From Hyphomicrobiales bacterium (GTDB lineage Bacteria; Pseudomonadota; Alphaproteobacteria; Rhizobiales; Beijerinckiaceae): a DNA stretch of 11,693 nt. The first letter of the stretch is position 1. Every line of letters starts with the position of its first letter. Positions 6,473 through 11,693 of the stretch are shown here, piece after piece. The notes below the pieces were generated by a model. It was not told the DNA's origin, did not search any database, and saw only the letters and a program-made list of their open reading frames with translations. The position numbers and the translations under genes were made by a program. The stretch covers positions 1-11,693 of the forward strand of contig CANCAR010000077.1 in the NCBI GenBank assembly GCA_947374125.1, read 5' to 3'.

Positions 6473-6473
6473 G

Positions 6474-6487
6474 TGGCGGAGAGGGTG
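6474..6487 (-). other. Candidate attachment site: tRNA-Ser 3'-end remnant
   Basis: Read on the - strand, CACCCTCTCCGCCA equals the acceptor and CCA end typical of bacterial tRNA-Ser genes; the next bases do not continue into a T-arm. Such a 3'-end copy is what site-specific integration into a tRNA gene leaves at one junction. The integrase starts about 160 bp away. The orientation predicts chromosome (pucBAC side) to the left and an intact tRNA-Ser on the - strand at the far right end of the element. Confidence 0.4.
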
Positions 6488-6608
6488 TCCGTCACAAAGC
6501 CGTTTTTCCTCATTCGCTATCGTTCAAGATAAGCCGTCCTAGCTATTGATAATACACGATATTTATTTTATACCGTTCTTATGCGTTCGCGTTAAGCCGC
6601 GTTTTAGA

Positions 6609-6640
6609 TTAGGGACGATATTAGGGACGATTAGGGACGG
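6609..6640 (+). repeat. Three TTAGGGACG direct repeats before the integrase
   Basis: TTAGGGACGA at 6609-6618 and 6621-6630 and TTAGGGACGG at 6631-6640 start 12 and 10 bp apart, about one helical turn, and end 8 bp before the integrase ATG. Short direct repeats at this place in P4-type elements are candidate integrase arm-binding sites and could let the integrase repress its own gene. Confidence 0.5.
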
Positions 6641-6648
6641 TACAGGCC

Positions 6649-7914
6649 ATGGCACTTGGAAAACTAACGGCACGCCAAGTTGAAACGCTCAAAAAGGCCG
6701 GGCGGCACTCGGACGGTGGCGGGCTTTACCTTCACGTCAAATCGTCGGGTGGCAAATCGTGGGCATTCATCTCGGTGGCGAACGGCAAACGGCGTGAAAT
6801 CGGACTAGGTCCGCTTGCATCTGTTCCTCTTGCCGAAGCGCGGCGCAAGGCTCAGGAAGCGCGAGAAGCCATTGCGCGGGGGGCTGATCCTCTTGTGGTG
6901 TTGCGCCCTCAGGAAGCCGTTACAATACCGACGTTCGGACAGGTTGCCGATGATTTGATCACGTCAATGGAGACCAATTGGCGGAACCCGAAACACAGAG
7001 ATCAATGGCGCGTGACGCTCGGAACAGTGCCTTACAACCTTGCAAAGGTGAGGATAGATAAAAAGGCTCATTCAGCTCATGTCAAAGCTTTAAACGCTTT
7101 GCGAGCAGCGCCGGTCGACGCAATCGACACGCCACAAGTGCTAGCCGTTTTGAAACCGCTTTGGCTAACAGCGCCGGAAACGGCTTCCCGATTGCGCGGC
7201 CGTATCGAGGCGGTGCTAGACGCTGCAAAGGCCGGGAAGCATCGCACAGGCGACAACCCGGCGGCGTGGCGGGGACACCTGCAAAGCTTGCTACCGAAGC
7301 GGGCAAAGCTCACACGCGGCCATCATGCCGCCATGCCGTTCGAAGCCCTGCCCGAATTTATGGAGCGATTGCGGGGGCGCGATAGCGTCTCAGCGCGGTG
7401 TTTAGAGTTTTTGATCCTAACCGCCTCACGATCCGGTGAAGCATTGGGGGCGCGGTGGAATGAGTTCGATTTAGATCAAGCGATATGGACGATTCCGGCT
7501 AATCGGATGAAAGCAGCAAAGGAGCATAGGGTTCCCCTGCCTGATAGGGCGCTCGCCATCGTCAAGGCACTTTACGAAACGAATGTGTCGGAATTTGTAT
7601 TCGCAGGGCGCGGAAAACAAGCTCTTTCGAGTATGGCAATGGCGATGCTCTTACGTGACCTTGCGCCGGGTGTGACGGTTCACGGGATGCGAAGCGCTTT
7701 TCGAGATTGGTGCGGTGAGGCAACCAACTTCCCGCGTGACGTTGCTGAACAGGCTCTTGCCCATGCGGTCGGTGACGAAACGGAACGGGCTTACCGACGC
7801 GGGGACGCGCTCGAAAAGCGCCGGGCAATGATGGCTCAATGGCAAAACTGGTGCGATGGCAGACCGGTGGCAAAGGTCATTCAACTGTCACGGCGTCGGA
7901 AGGTGTCGGCATGA
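6649..7914 (+). CDS. int: P4-type tyrosine recombinase (integrase)
   Basis: Site-specific recombinase that would integrate and excise the element, probably at the 3' end of a tRNA gene. The N-terminal arm-binding domain of the DUF4102 type spans about residues 1-85 (SDGGGLYLHV, then GKRREIGLG). The SAM-like core-binding domain spans about 95-215, and the catalytic domain about 225-400. Active-site residues are visible: Arg261 (TASRSGEALGARW), Lys288 or Lys291, His345-x-x-Arg348 (HGMR), His372 (LAHAVGD) and Tyr382 (RAY). The protein appears complete and intact at 421 residues. The core-binding domain carries about 18 extra residues (about 131-150) compared with relatives I remember. The ATG lies just after three direct repeats with a modest AGG upstream. 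The stop overlaps the next start (ATGA). Confidence 0.95.
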   Translation: MALGKLTARQVETLKKAGRHSDGGGLYLHVKSSGGKSWAFISVANGKRREIGLGPLASVPLAEARRKAQEAREAIARGADPLVVLRPQEAVTIPTFGQVADDLITSMETNWRNPKHRDQWRVTLGTVPYNLAKVRIDKKAHSAHVKALNALRAAPVDAIDTPQVLAVLKPLWLTAPETASRLRGRIEAVLDAAKAGKHRTGDNPAAWRGHLQSLLPKRAKLTRGHHAAMPFEALPEFMERLRGRDSVSARCLEFLILTASRSGEALGARWNEFDLDQAIWTIPANRMKAAKEHRVPLPDRALAIVKALYETNVSEFVFAGRGKQALSSMAMAMLLRDLAPGVTVHGMRSAFRDWCGEATNFPRDVAEQALAHAVGDETERAYRRGDALEKRRAMMAQWQNWCDGRPVAKVIQLSRRRKVSA

Positions 7915-8570
7915 GCCTCAGATCACTTCCGGCAGGATCGGCAAACCCATCGGGCCGGATTGATGGATATCACGTCGAACAGGCGGCGGAGTGTTTGCCG
8001 GAGCAGCATCGGGCTAATGCGAAATTCTGGATATCGCACTATCTCGAAACTCACCTCAGGGCCGTTGATGAGCTACGCGGACACAACGCGACGATCAAAA
8101 AACAGGCGAAGGCAATATCGAAAGTGGTGGCGGCGCTCAGGGGCGCAATGGGTAAGGCGGGGCCGGAAACGGTCGGCACGATGGCGATTGCTCACGGTAA
8201 AACCACTTCGCCTGACCTAGGCGGCGTTGCGGTGAAAGCGGCTGAAAAATTCGAGATCAATTGGCAGGATACCGAAGTTTTTTTGCAAGCGATGGCAAGG
8301 GCGGCGGATCGGGTATCGAGCGAGTTGCCTTCTCAAAGCCGGGCCGACTCAATGCGCGAACTTGTGGGACGGCTTGCCGAAATTTGGCAGAGCACAACCG
8401 GCACGAAACCAACACATTATGGAGCAGCTCTTAGCCTAGACAGCGTGTCTGCGTCTGGCTTCACCGATTTTTGCGACAGGGCATTACTGGCATTACCAGA
8501 CGGTTATGAGAGCGGCAAACAGGCAGCGTTGAATGGCTTGCCAAAGGTCGTAAGGAGTTGGGGAAACTAG
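7911..8570 (+). CDS. Hypothetical protein translationally coupled to the integrase
   Basis: I do not recognise this 219-residue soluble protein. The chosen ATG overlaps the integrase stop (ATGA) and is preceded by GGAAGGTG. The frame is open further upstream, but that extension runs inside the integrase gene. The N-terminal 20 residues look flexible; residues about 30-85 form long predicted helices (KFWISHYLETHLRAVDELRG, then KKQAKAISKVVAALRG). A mainly helical C-terminal half contains ADSMRELVGRLAEIWQSTTG and ends in VVRSWGN. There is no signal peptide, membrane segment or enzyme motif. The middle stretch WQDTEVFLQAMARAADRV is also helical. Coupling to int suggests a role in element maintenance or simple co-expression; this is inference only. 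Confidence 0.7.
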   Translation: MSLRSLPAGSANPSGRIDGYHVEQAAECLPEQHRANAKFWISHYLETHLRAVDELRGHNATIKKQAKAISKVVAALRGAMGKAGPETVGTMAIAHGKTTSPDLGGVAVKAAEKFEINWQDTEVFLQAMARAADRVSSELPSQSRADSMRELVGRLAEIWQSTTGTKPTHYGAALSLDSVSASGFTDFCDRALLALPDGYESGKQAALNGLPKVVRSWGN

Positions 8571-8577
8571 CAAAAAT

Positions 8578-8606
8578 AGGCTTTTCGCATTTTTCGTCAA
8601 AAGCCT
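8578..8606. terminator. Possible bidirectional hairpin terminator
   Basis: AGGCTTTT 8578-8585 pairs with AAAAGCCT 8599-8606 in a perfect 8-bp stem with a 13-base loop, starting 8 bp after the preceding stop. On the + strand no T run follows. On the - strand the stem is followed by ATTTTTG, so it would work better against transcripts from the right. It separates the int transcript from the regulator gene. Confidence 0.45.
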
Positions 8607-8639
8607 TGCTTCGCTTAAATCATCGCGTTCGGACAGATT

Positions 8640-8661
8640 CAAATCATTATCAACTGATTTG
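8640..8661. promoter_or_regulatory. Inverted repeat operator before the HTH gene
   Basis: CAAATCA 8640-8646 and TGATTTG 8655-8661 are perfect 7-bp inverted arms 8 bases apart, ending 10 bp before the start of the HTH gene. The placement suits autoregulation by that protein or by another element repressor. The partner is inferred, not shown. Confidence 0.45.
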
Positions 8662-8671
8662 GATTTAAGAC

Positions 8672-8854
8672 ATGCAAAACGAACCCCTCGCCTATCGCGT
8701 TAATGACTTCCTCAAGAGCGTTGGTCTCGGACGGACAGCATTTTATGCCCTCGTGAAGCAAGGCAAAATTCGGACGATTATGATCGGCGGTCGTCGTCTT
8801 GTGCCCCGTTCCGAAGCGCTTCGCCTTGTCGGTGACGAACCGAAAGCCGCATGA
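8672..8854 (+). CDS. AlpA/excisionase-family helix-turn-helix protein
   Basis: Small DNA-binding protein of 60 residues with the winged helix-turn-helix seen in AlpA-like and MerR-type excisionases (HTH_17 class). YRVNDFLKSVGLGRTAFYAL forms the helix-turn-helix at about residues 9-28. VKQGKIRTIMIGGRRLVPRS is the wing, with the usual basic IGGRR and the RSEALRLV helix after it. In P4-like elements and PICI satellites such proteins control int expression or directionality of recombination, and the same is likely here. It is preceded by an inverted repeat that may be its operator, and a long gap (8571-8671) before it suggests its own promoter. The following gene starts 3 bp after its stop. Confidence 0.8.
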   Translation: MQNEPLAYRVNDFLKSVGLGRTAFYALVKQGKIRTIMIGGRRLVPRSEALRLVGDEPKAA

Positions 8855-8857
8855 ACC

Positions 8858-9568
8858 ATGGCGACATGCGAAAACCCCGCCGGGTTGCCATCGGTCATGG
8901 CGAGCGGCGGGGCTGATTACGATTTGCGATTTGCGATTGAAAATCAGACAGTTGACGGGAATTTTGATAGCGCCGTGGTAAGTTGCTGTCAAGATGTTTG
9001 GCAGGATCGGATAGGCGAGAACGGGATAGGTGGCGACGAATTGGCCTTCACCTATGCCGAGTTAAAAATTCCAAAGCAGGCGCAAATCGACGCTTTGATT
9101 GCGCTTGGAATTGAACCGGCGGCGATGATCCGCGATTGGCGGGGGCTTTGGTCGGATATTCGAACTTCGCTTGTAGAGTGGCAGGGGAATCGCTTCGAAT
9201 TTTCGCTAGATGGCCGTCCGGCTTTGATCGTGAAGGCCTTCGATGAAGCAGGTGATTTGATCGACCTTTGCGCCTTTGACAGTAAGGGCCGGATCGGAAC
9301 ATGGCTTGGCAATGCCTCGGTTTTGGGTGGTGAGAACGTCTTAAGCCCTCGCATGGCAGATAGCTTGACGGTCCATAAAACCGGATTTGATTGGTTGAAA
9401 GACTACAGGCGCGGGGTTGTCATCGTCAGTCCGACGCGGGCGCGTGTTGCCTTAGAATGCTGCGGGCCTCTTGTGGCGGCCGATTTTGGCCATGCGAGAG
9501 AGTTGCGGGCAATGCTTCGCCACGAACCGCGTGTGATCGTCGCTCAGAATCGGAGGGCCGCGGCATGA
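8858..9568 (+). CDS. Hypothetical protein upstream of the helicase
   Basis: I cannot assign a family to this 236-residue protein, although similar proteins seem to precede RepA-like helicases in alphaproteobacterial elements (memory, not checked). The N-terminal 60 residues are variable-looking. Residues about 70-105 are helical (PKQAQIDALIALGIEPAAMI). Then come beta-rich stretches (FEFSLDGRPALIVKAFDEAG, LIDLCAFDSKGRIGTWLG, ENVLSPRM) and a C-terminal half with GVVIVSPTRARVALECCGPL. Alternating short strands and the D-L-x-A-F pattern could belong to a primase- or nuclease-linked fold, but no catalytic motif is clear. It starts 3 bp after the HTH gene and its stop overlaps the helicase start (ATGA), so it is coupled to replication. 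An alternative start is the Met at 8897. Confidence 0.75.
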   Translation: MATCENPAGLPSVMASGGADYDLRFAIENQTVDGNFDSAVVSCCQDVWQDRIGENGIGGDELAFTYAELKIPKQAQIDALIALGIEPAAMIRDWRGLWSDIRTSLVEWQGNRFEFSLDGRPALIVKAFDEAGDLIDLCAFDSKGRIGTWLGNASVLGGENVLSPRMADSLTVHKTGFDWLKDYRRGVVIVSPTRARVALECCGPLVAADFGHARELRAMLRHEPRVIVAQNRRAAA

Positions 9569-10680
9569 ATGAAGACTATCAAGCGCCGGGCGAGCCGATG
9601 ACGCCTCGTAAAGACTTCCCGTTGCAATTCATCGGAGGGATTAAGGCGGATTATGCAAATCAATGGCTTGTGAAGGGGGTATTACCGAAAACAGGGCTTG
9701 CGGTGGTCTATGGCAGTCCGGGCTCGGGCAAGAGCTTTGCCGTGCTCAGTATGGCCTTGCACGTTGCCAGCGGGCAAGCTTTCGCTGGATGTAAGATCAA
9801 GCGCGGCGGGGTGGTCTATATCTCAGCCGAGGCCGGTGAGGGCTTCAAGAGGCGCGTTATAGCAGCGCGTGACGCTTTGCAGCTACCCCATGAAACACCG
9901 TTCGCGTTGGTCACGGTTGCGCCGGATTTGGGAAAGGCCGATGGCGATGCAGCGGCGCTCATTTCAGCTATTTATGATCAGTCTGATAAGGCCGGGTGGC
10001 GTGCTGATTTGATCGTGATCGATACAGCGGCTCGGGTTATTCCGGGGCTGGATGAAAACAGCTCGAAGGATATGGGAGCGCTTATTCAAAATTGCGATAA
10101 AATCGCAAAAGAGCTCGGCGCGCTCGTTGCTCTTGTCCATCATTCCGGCAAGGTCGCGGAAAGCGGGATGCGCGGATCGTCCGCCTTGTTGGGTGCGGCT
10201 GATGCGGTGATCGGTATTTCATCGGATGAAACCGGCTTAAGAACAGCACGGATCGAAAAACAAAAGGACGGGGAGGACGGGCAAGTTTTTTCCTTCCGGC
10301 TTAAGTCCGTGACGCTTGGTGCGGATGAGGATGGCGATCCGGTCTCGACCTGCATCCTTTCTGATGTAACCGACTTGAAACGGGCGGAACCTACCAAGCG
10401 CAAAACCGGTCCGGCGGTTCCGGCGTCGCTTCGGTTATGGCTTGATATTTTCGACCAAACGCTTGCGGATGTTGGCAAGATGGCGAGGCCTTTTGCCGAT
10501 GGTCCAGAGGTCAAGACGATTGACCGTGAGAGCATGAGAGAGGCGTTTTATCAGCGTCGCGGAGACGATACTTCGGAAGCAAAAAAGAAAGCTTTCAACC
10601 GGGGGCTTAATGCCGTCCTAGATCAAAAGATCATCATTGCAACCGATGGTGAGAAAGGGGTGCTGTTATGGCGAGCATAA
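9565..10680 (+). CDS. RepA-like replicative helicase / AAA-family ATPase
   Basis: Probable replication ATPase of the RecA-like RepA/RSF1010 hexameric helicase class (AAA_25 type), 371 residues from the chosen ATG, which overlaps the preceding stop. Walker A is GSPGSGKS at residues 50-57, and a Walker B-like strand LIVIDTAARV lies at about 149-158. LVALVHHSGK at 187-196 is the family sensor region. GMRGSSALLGAADA at 201-214 is the conserved stretch with the likely Arg finger. A conserved acidic pair, SAEAGEG, at 87-93 follows strand 2. The C-terminal 100 residues (after about 260) hold a separate helical region, perhaps for DNA or primase binding (RESMREAFYQRRGDD). The frame is open upstream to 9391, but that part overlaps the previous gene. 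An iteron-like cluster follows directly, supporting a role in element replication. Confidence 0.88.
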   Translation: MNEDYQAPGEPMTPRKDFPLQFIGGIKADYANQWLVKGVLPKTGLAVVYGSPGSGKSFAVLSMALHVASGQAFAGCKIKRGGVVYISAEAGEGFKRRVIAARDALQLPHETPFALVTVAPDLGKADGDAAALISAIYDQSDKAGWRADLIVIDTAARVIPGLDENSSKDMGALIQNCDKIAKELGALVALVHHSGKVAESGMRGSSALLGAADAVIGISSDETGLRTARIEKQKDGEDGQVFSFRLKSVTLGADEDGDPVSTCILSDVTDLKRAEPTKRKTGPAVPASLRLWLDIFDQTLADVGKMARPFADGPEVKTIDRESMREAFYQRRGDDTSEAKKKAFNRGLNAVLDQKIIIATDGEKGVLLWRA

Positions 10681-10707
10681 CCCCTCAATTTACCCCTTAC
10701 CTTAGAT

Positions 10708-10843
10708 CGGGACAAAGCGGGACAATTCGGGACATGTCCCGTTCTGTCACGGTGCGGGACAGCGGGACAAAGCGGGACACCCCTAAAGGGGTGATGTCCC
10801 GTCTGTCCCGTCCCTGTCCCCCTAGCAGTCCGGCGCTGTCCCG
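10708..10843. repeat. Iteron-like cluster of CGGGACA motifs, candidate origin
   Basis: CGGGACA occurs forward at 10708, 10718, 10728, 10755, 10763 and 10773. It occurs inverted, as TGTCCCG, at 10735, 10795, 10804 and 10837, with a one-mismatch copy TGTCCCC at 10815. The forward copies are spaced 8-10 bp, about one turn. Copies at 10728 and 10735 form the 14-bp palindrome CGGGACATGTCCCG. The second forward trio folds onto the inverted group around CCCCTAAAGGGG (10780-10791). This fills the only gap after the helicase gene. Iterons beside a rep gene commonly form an origin, so a replication origin is the first guess; a regulator-binding array is the alternative. The last copy touches the start codon of the next gene. 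Confidence 0.65.
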
Positions 10844-11086
10844 ATGACCTTAAGTGACCAACAGATAAGAGCACTCCTTAAGCTCACCAATCCTGCTTTG
10901 CATGGCGGATCGGAACTCAGCGTGAGGGCAACGGCGTTTCTTGAAAGACTCTTGATCGAAAGCAAGCGACCTAAGCAGCGGCGCAAATCTACCCGTAAAA
11001 TACGAGGCGGATATTCAGGCGGGGCGGATCGGGCGGTCTATTCGCTTCCCGATGATCCGCTTCCCGAAATCATGATGGCGGGGTGA
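10844..11086 (+). CDS. Small hypothetical protein after the origin-like repeats
   Basis: This 80-residue protein is of unknown function. The first half is helical (DQQIRALLKLTNPALHGG, ATAFLERLLIES). The middle is strongly basic, RPKQRRKSTRKIRGGYSGG at residues 42-60, which would suit nucleic-acid binding, and the end is short and acidic. No good ribosome binding site precedes the ATG; instead the last TGTCCCG motif abuts it, so its expression may be tied to whatever binds the repeats. It ends 4 bp before the resolvase gene, so the two are probably one transcription unit. Confidence 0.6.
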   Translation: MTLSDQQIRALLKLTNPALHGGSELSVRATAFLERLLIESKRPKQRRKSTRKIRGGYSGGADRAVYSLPDDPLPEIMMAG

Positions 11087-11090
11087 CGAT

Positions 11091-11654
11091 ATGGAAACGA
11101 TCATAGCCTTCGATCCCGGCCTTAGCGGGGCGGTGGCATTTCTATCGGAAGCCGGTGAGCTTCTTGATTGCCGCGATTTGCCGACGATAGGCGAAAAGAC
11201 TCAGCGGCGCGTGGATGCTGCAAATTTGGCGACGCTGATCCGGGCTCACCTGCCAGCAAGGGCGGTGATCGAACAGGTGGGAGCAATGCCGGGCAATGGG
11301 GTTTCGTCGATGTTCCGCTTTGGGCAGAGCGTCGGCACGATTGCAGGCGTTGTCGGTGCACTGGCAATCCCGGTGACGTGGGTAAGCCCTGCCAAGTGGA
11401 AACGCGAAGCGGGCCTAGACGCAACGGCGGAACGATCAAGAGGCCGTGCAATCGAGACATGGCCGAACCAAGCGGGTCTCTTTGCACGAAAGAAAGACCA
11501 CAACAGGGCAGAAGCTGCATTGCTCGCACTATGGGCTTTGGATAGCTTCAAATCTTCAATTAGGAAGCCACAGGCGGCAACTATAGAGGCGTCGGCTAGG
11601 GTTGAGGCAAAAGACACAGAGCAAGCCTCTTTGGGCTTCCTAGAGGCTTCCTAG
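11091..11654 (+). CDS. RuvC-like Holliday junction resolvase
   Basis: Nuclease of the RNase H fold in the RuvC/phage resolvase group, 187 residues, expected to cut four-way junctions or branched DNA made during replication or packaging. The first strand IIAFDPGLSGAVAFL carries catalytic Asp8. VIEQVGAMPGNG carries the second acidic residue, Glu61, and FRFGQSVGTIAGVVGA is the typical helix after it. WVSPAKWKREAGL is the usual PxxWK motif. KKDHNRAEAALLALW carries Asp136 and Glu141 as the last acidic pair. The last 30 residues look like a flexible tail. GGGGTGA precedes the ATG. It follows the basic protein by 4 bp. In phages this gene often lies between replication and packaging genes. Confidence 0.85.
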   Translation: METIIAFDPGLSGAVAFLSEAGELLDCRDLPTIGEKTQRRVDAANLATLIRAHLPARAVIEQVGAMPGNGVSSMFRFGQSVGTIAGVVGALAIPVTWVSPAKWKREAGLDATAERSRGRAIETWPNQAGLFARKKDHNRAEAALLALWALDSFKSSIRKPQAATIEASARVEAKDTEQASLGFLEAS

Positions 11655-11693
11655 GGGGGGGTACCCGTCAAAAGGTACTTCCCGGGGGGTGGG
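11655..11693. other. G-rich intergenic end of window
   Basis: The last 39 bases hold two G runs (8 G ending at 11661, including the last base of the resolvase stop, and 6 G at 11684-11689). They also hold GGTAC twice (11660-11664 and 11674-11678), once as the palindrome GGTACC. No gene begins here. In phage-like elements this is where a packaging region often starts, but the window ends too soon to tell. Confidence 0.35.

Noticed and set aside
6361..6490. Complete tRNA gene at the element border
   Set aside because: Only the 3'-terminal 14 bases match tRNA-Ser; no anticodon arm, D-arm or T-arm could be found on either strand.
9391..9564. N-terminal extension of the helicase
   Set aside because: It lies inside the preceding gene in another frame and is rich in Cys and Arg; the ATGA overlap gives a better start.
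10708..10843. CRISPR array
   Set aside because: The repeats are only 7 bases, occur in both orientations and have 1-3 base spacers within clusters, so they are not CRISPR repeats with spacers.

Overview
The window comes from a phototrophic purple alphaproteobacterium. It contains a complete light-harvesting operon (pucB, pucA, pucC) whose alpha and beta antenna peptides resemble those of Rhodoblastus/Rhodopseudomonas-type Hyphomicrobiales. The genus is inferred from remembered family resemblance; no search was run.

Left part (1-2360): the end of a peptide-type ABC importer operon on the + strand. A DppC/OppC-like permease enters the window already open, and is followed after one base by a single-chain ATPase made of two fused ABC domains. 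Middle part (2590-4149): a - strand gene for an unusual protein made of an N-terminal domain of about 105 residues plus a tandem array of 16-residue repeats, interrupted by a stop codon before its last unit. Divergent from it is a small four-helix membrane protein. Right of these, on the - strand, is pucBAC (4173-6069). PucB and PucA are the LH2 apoproteins, PucC is the MFS-like LH assembly factor, and a stable hairpin lies between pucA and pucC. PucA has Phe44-Leu45, the residue pair known from low-light B800-820 (LH3) complexes. The pucB promoter region carries two PpsR/CrtJ-type palindromes 8 bp apart over a candidate -35/-10 pair.

Right part (about 6474-11693): the left end of an integrated mobile element with all genes on the + strand. 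A 14-bp sequence identical to the usual 3' end of tRNA-Ser genes (read on the - strand) and a nested hairpin mark the probable junction. Then come three TTAGGGACG repeats, a P4-type tyrosine integrase, an unknown protein, an AlpA/excisionase-like HTH protein, another unknown protein, a RepA-like hexameric helicase, an iteron-like cluster of eleven CGGGACA-type motifs in both orientations, a small unknown protein and a RuvC-like resolvase. The window ends in a G-rich intergenic stretch. The order int, alpA-like regulator, replication helicase, origin-like repeats, resolvase fits a prophage or phage satellite (PICI-like). Packaging or accessory genes would be expected to the right, outside the window.

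Two parts seem least described: the 16-residue repeat protein beside the antenna operon, and the compact replication module with its iteron cluster.
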